From assembly GCA_019638385.1 (NCBI GenBank), contig JAHBTW010000001.1:558001-622000 (forward strand): a stretch of 64,000 nt of DNA, read 5' to 3'. This document shows, piece after piece, positions 61,144 to 64,000 of this stretch. Positions within the stretch are counted from its first letter, which is position 1. Every line of letters starts with the position of its first letter. A model generated the notes under the pieces. The model saw only the letters and a list, made by a program, of their open reading frames with translations, was not told the DNA's origin and made no database searches. The stretch comes from Saprospiraceae bacterium (GTDB lineage Bacteria; Bacteroidota; Bacteroidia; Chitinophagales; Saprospiraceae). The position numbers and the translations under genes are program-made.

Positions 61144-61914
61144 TCAATTATACCCCCTCACCCGGTACGCCGCACAACCTATCCACTCTTTGATGAGCAG
61201 TTCCCATTTATACAGGCCGAGCTTGTCGGGGAGGAGGAGCATTTCGGCATATTGGCGGTTCGATTCGGAGATATAGTCCACCGGGAAAGGTGTGGCGAGC
61301 AGGCCGGCTTTTCGGAAACAGGCGTCGGAGCGGCGCATGTGCCAGGCGGAGGTGATGAGCAGACAGGTAGCGCCGGGGTAGCGGGTGTCCACGATGTTTT
61401 TAGTGAACAGGGCGTTTTCCCAGGTGTTGCGCGATTCCGGTTCGAGGATGATATCGGCGTCGGGAATGCCGAGTTTGCGCAGGTAGGCGACCATCAGTTC
61501 CGCTTCGGAGGGACCGTCCTGGAGCAGCCTGCCGGAGCCGCCGCTGAGCAGCAGTTTTTTCACTTTGCCGCTAAAGTACAATTCCAGCGCATTGGCGAGG
61601 CGGTTGCCGCGCTCGTTGAAGTTGTGCCGGTCGTGCCGGGGTTCTATGTAAAAATTGGAATACCCGCCAAGCACGATTCCGATGTCGTAAGGCGTCTCAA
61701 TGGCATCGGCCGTGAGGGTGTCGGGTTCCCAGGCGCGAAAAATCTGATTGCTGATCCAGCGATTGGAAAACAAAATCAATAGCAACAATGCCACTCGCAG
61801 TGCGCGCCGCTTGCGGCGGGGCCGTTTGGAAAACAAACTGTATCCGAGCAAGAGGATGATCCATACCACCGGCTTAATTGCAAAAGCCAATACTTTGGAA
61901 AGGATAAAAAACAT
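61144..61914 (-). CDS. YdcF/ElyC-like (DUF218) envelope protein
   Basis: A 256-residue membrane protein with two N-terminal helices and a DUF218 domain: IGIVLGGYSN, KVKKLLLSGGSG, AYLRKLGIPDADIILEPESRNTWENALF and LLITSAWHMRRSDACFRKAGL. Family members (SanA, ElyC, YdcF) act in envelope integrity, with precise chemistry unsettled. It follows the rhomboid gene on the minus strand by 12 bp. Confidence 0.85.
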   Translation of the reverse strand: MFFILSKVLAFAIKPVVWIILLLGYSLFSKRPRRKRRALRVALLLLILFSNRWISNQIFRAWEPDTLTADAIETPYDIGIVLGGYSNFYIEPRHDRHNFNERGNRLANALELYFSGKVKKLLLSGGSGRLLQDGPSEAELMVAYLRKLGIPDADIILEPESRNTWENALFTKNIVDTRYPGATCLLITSAWHMRRSDACFRKAGLLATPFPVDYISESNRQYAEMLLLPDKLGLYKWELLIKEWIGCAAYRVRGYN

Positions 61915-61926
61915 GATTTGGAAGTA

Positions 61927-62559
61927 TTAAAACGGCGAGGTTGGCCCCTGTAGCAATAGTGCCACGAAGCGCTCTATCAGGTCGGGCCGCACGATGCCGA
62001 TGGCAATGGTGGTAAAGGATACCCCGTATATAGCACCCCAAAAGTGCGCATTGTGACCGATATTGTCCGTGCCCCGTTTTTCCATGTAAGAAGAATAAAT
62101 GAGATAGGCCACGCCGAGCACGATGGCCGGCAGCGGCGGAAAAACGAACCATTGCCAGGGATCGAACAGGATGTAAGAAAATACCAGGCCCGAAGTAGCG
62201 CCCGATGCGCCTACGGCAGCGTAGGCTGAGTTGTACCGGTGTTTGAAATACGAACCGATGGAGGCCACGATGATGGCACTGAAATACAGGAACAGAAAGA
62301 GAAGCCGCCCGTTCAAGTCGCCGAAAACGGAGAGGAATACCGATTCGATGACGCTGCCGAATTGCCACAACACAAACATGTTGATGAGCAGGTGCGTAAG
62401 ATTGGCATGAATGAGGCCGTGCGACAGGAAGCGGTACCACTGCCCGGTTTCCCGAATCGTGACGGGGTGGAAAATCAATTGTCCCTGAATATTGGGGTTG
62501 TTGAATGCCTGCAAAGAGATCAGGGCAGTCAGAATAATGAGGATAATGGTCAGGCTCAT
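61927..62559 (-). CDS. Rhomboid-family intramembrane serine protease, second copy
   Basis: A 210-residue protease with about six helices. Ser is in VGASGATSGLVFS, His in GHNAHFWGAIYG, and the HANLTHLLINMFVLWQFG loop is present. It shares the GASGAxSG and THLxxNM signatures with the protein at 30208-31062 but lacks its basic C-terminal tail. It lies 3 bp after the MauG gene stop. Confidence 0.9.
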   Translation of the reverse strand: MSLTIILIILTALISLQAFNNPNIQGQLIFHPVTIRETGQWYRFLSHGLIHANLTHLLINMFVLWQFGSVIESVFLSVFGDLNGRLLFLFLYFSAIIVASIGSYFKHRYNSAYAAVGASGATSGLVFSYILFDPWQWFVFPPLPAIVLGVAYLIYSSYMEKRGTDNIGHNAHFWGAIYGVSFTTIAIGIVRPDLIERFVALLLQGPTSPF

Positions 62560-62562
62560 CGG

Positions 62563-63651
62563 TTAATAACTTTCTTTTCGAGGGCGCAATGTACGAAAAG
62601 TTTGCACGAAAGTGCTGTCGGTGAGGGTGTGTAAAAAAGCAATGAGATCGGCTTTGTCCTGCGCGGAAAGGCGCAGCGGCATCACGTTGGGATTGAGGTT
62701 TTCCGCCGCATGGCCGCCGCCGGCATAGTGTTCTATCACATCTTCCAGCGTATCGAAACGACCGTCGTGCATGTAGGGCGCTGTAAGGGCGATGTTGCGC
62801 AGGGTGGATACCCGAAACGCGCCAAGCTCATAGCGGTTGCCGCTCACTTCGCCCCGGCCCCGGTCTGGGAAATCCTCCAGCCGGACTACGGAATCTATGC
62901 CGTTGTTGGCAAAGTCAAGATTGGTAAACAGCGGGTCGGCATGGCAATGACTGCACTCTGAATGCGGTACTTCCATAGAGGCGTCGAAGAAGATGGTCCA
63001 GCCGCGTTGTTCCTGTGCGGTGAATGCGGCCTCGCCGCGCATTTTTTGGTCAAATTTCGAATCCGCGCTGAGGAGCGTGCGCTGAAATTGCGCCAGCGCT
63101 TTGCCCACCAAATCGCTGTTAATTTCGGTAGTCGTGTTTATGCCGAATGCCCGCCGAAACAGGGCAGGGTAGGAGGGGTGTGCCCGCAGGCTCCGCTCCG
63201 CTTCCGGCCAGGTGTTGGCCATTTCCAACGAATCCTCTACCGGGTGCAGCGATTGTTCTTCCAGCGTACTTACCCGCCCGTCCCAAAACAATCCTTTGTA
63301 GTAATAGCCCACATTGGCGAGGGAGGGCGAATTTCTCCGTCCGATGCGGCCCTGCACGCCTGTGCTGGTACGCATGCCGTCGCTGAAGGCCAATTCGGGC
63401 AAGTGACAGGAAGCGCAGGAAATCGTACTGTCAGCAGAGAGGATGGGATCAAAAAACAGCCGCCGCCCCAGTTCTATGCCCTCCTCAGTGAGGGGGGTAT
63501 CTTCGGGGATGATCATGCGCACGAAGCCCGGCGGTTCTTGCAGCGCATAAGCAGTAGGCGCGTAAGGGATTTTCATCAAATCTCCCTCCGGCTCGCGGTG
63601 GCAATACACCGCCAGAATGGTTATAAAAAGAAGGAAAATGGCTCTACGCAT
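62563..63651 (-). CDS. Di-heme cytochrome-c peroxidase (MauG family)
   Basis: A 362-residue exported protein (signal or lipoprotein with Cys in AVYCHR). Two heme-binding motifs are visible, CASCH and CSHCH, with GRRLFFDPILSADSTISCASCHLPELAFSDG and YMHDGRFDTLEDVIEHYAGG typical of the family. It would reduce peroxide in the periplasm or act as a MauG-like oxidase. It forms a likely operon with the rhomboid and YdcF genes. A heptamer inverted repeat lies before its start. Confidence 0.9.
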   Translation of the reverse strand: MRRAIFLLFITILAVYCHREPEGDLMKIPYAPTAYALQEPPGFVRMIIPEDTPLTEEGIELGRRLFFDPILSADSTISCASCHLPELAFSDGMRTSTGVQGRIGRRNSPSLANVGYYYKGLFWDGRVSTLEEQSLHPVEDSLEMANTWPEAERSLRAHPSYPALFRRAFGINTTTEINSDLVGKALAQFQRTLLSADSKFDQKMRGEAAFTAQEQRGWTIFFDASMEVPHSECSHCHADPLFTNLDFANNGIDSVVRLEDFPDRGRGEVSGNRYELGAFRVSTLRNIALTAPYMHDGRFDTLEDVIEHYAGGGHAAENLNPNVMPLRLSAQDKADLIAFLHTLTDSTFVQTFRTLRPRKESY

Positions 63652-63664
63652 GGAAGTTCATTTT

Positions 63665-63740
63665 TAGCTTCGAGCCGCGAGCTACGAGCTGTGAGTCTGT
63701 ACGGAAAAACTCGAAGCTCGAAGCTCATAGCTCGAAGCTA
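63665..63740. repeat. Heptamer-family inverted repeat, longest example
   Basis: Left arm of four units (AGCTTCG AGCCGCG, then AGCTACG AGCTGTG), a central AGTCTGTACGGAAAA-like loop, then the inverse arm (ACTCGAAGCTCGAAGCTCAT, AGCTCGAAGCT). It abuts the xseA stop codon. Confidence 0.75.
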
Positions 63741-64000
63741 ACGTACCCCACTGACAACACTTCCATCATGGAAATGGGTTTCGATTTCGTCGCCGGGTTG
63801 GGCCTCGGTGGCGGAGCGGAGCACGGCGCCATTTTTGAGCGTGAGGGTGTAGCCGCGTTGGAGGGTGGCCTGCGGATGGAGTTGGCGGCCCGATTGATCG
63901 AGTTGATCGAGATGTTGGCCGGCTTGTTGTACGGCGAAACGGAACTGCCGGCGAGCATCGCGTTGCAGCAATTCTAAGGAGTGCGTTTTGCGCAACGCTA
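63738..64000 (-). CDS. xseA: Exodeoxyribonuclease VII large subunit, C-terminal part
   Basis: The last ~87 residues of XseA, the catalytic subunit of exonuclease VII that degrades single-stranded DNA. The coiled-coil region (LQRDARRQFRFAVQQAGQHLDQLDQ) leads to the conserved end HPQATLQRGYTLTLKNGAVLRSATEAQPGDEIETHFHDGSVVS. The 5' part lies beyond the window. The stop codon TAG forms the start of a heptamer repeat. Confidence 0.85.
   Translation of the reverse strand, partial: ALRKTHSLELLQRDARRQFRFAVQQAGQHLDQLDQSGRQLHPQATLQRGYTLTLKNGAVLRSATEAQPGDEIETHFHDGSVVSGVR

Noticed and set aside
1..64000. tRNA or rRNA genes
   Set aside because: None recognised in the intergenic regions read on both strands; a covariance-model scan would be decisive and was not run.

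Overview
The window reads as a chromosomal segment of a Bacteroidota bacterium, most likely from the Saprospiria (Lewinella/Haliscomenobacter-like). The evidence is seven large secreted proteins ending in type IX secretion (T9SS) C-terminal sorting domains, menaquinone synthesis by the futalosine route (mqnE-mqnA), GLPGLI and TonB-dependent outer-membrane proteins, an HU-TM-SPOR protein, and TAnnTTTG promoter elements. All calls come from reading the sequence and recalling families; no search was run.

Layout. 1-2.5 kb: YfcC-like permease (5' end outside) and an ArgE-like M20 deacetylase broken by an in-frame TAG. 2.6-8.1 kb: three T9SS cargo proteins, the first with a degenerate zincin motif and no visible start. 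8.2-13.8 kb: mqnE, mqnA, a PKD-repeat cargo protein and algH. 14-18.2 kb: minus-strand locus of small HTH regulator, decamer repeats, Cys-containing secreted peptide, GLPGLI protein and TonB-dependent barrel. 18.6-41.6 kb: ordinary chromosome (FecA-like receptor, aldo-keto reductase, NtrC-like regulator, HU-SPOR protein, GH3 glucosidase, quinone reductase, phosphodiesterase, rhomboid, glycosyltransferase, NtrY-like kinase, tadA, hpt, amidase, NUDIX, argS). 41.6-43.7 kb: a second HTH/decamer locus of the same design, driving a Cys-rich secreted protein and a lipoprotein. 44-53.2 kb: glnS, an antitoxin/PIN pair, ggt, a secreted esterase, an FG-GAP/ASPIC cargo protein and a DUF4442 protein. 53.3-53.5 kb: a MITE-like element. 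53.7-59.7 kb: an immune-like operon joined to a diversity-generating retroelement (DGR). 59.9-64 kb: an unknown protein, YdcF, a second rhomboid, a MauG-type peroxidase and the 3' end of xseA.

Two systems stand out. First, a SIR2-like effector candidate with a C-terminal EAD-like domain, a membrane-anchored STAND NTPase and a signal-peptide-bearing FGE/C-type-lectin-fold protein are translationally coupled. The C-terminus of the last is the variable repeat of a DGR whose HRDC accessory gene, reverse transcriptase and template repeat follow. Template and variable repeat are both 135 bp and differ at 23 sites, 22 of them template adenines. The predicted arrangement is a hypermutable extracytoplasmic sensor wired through a membrane STAND ATPase to a cytosolic SIR2 domain.

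Second, two loci 25 kb apart each have a 63-80 aa HTH protein sharing the TRQxxADEYGxxRxTLYR core, then three tandem 10-bp direct repeats of locus-specific sequence, then a TAnnTTTG element exactly 18 bp past the repeats, then a secreted Cys-containing protein. This looks like a family of small regulators, each with its own helically phased decamer operator standing in for the -33 element.

A dispersed intergenic repeat of 7-bp units (AGCYNYG), often in inverted arrays, sits at many gene 3' ends. In one place it supplies the C-terminal codons of two convergent genes.
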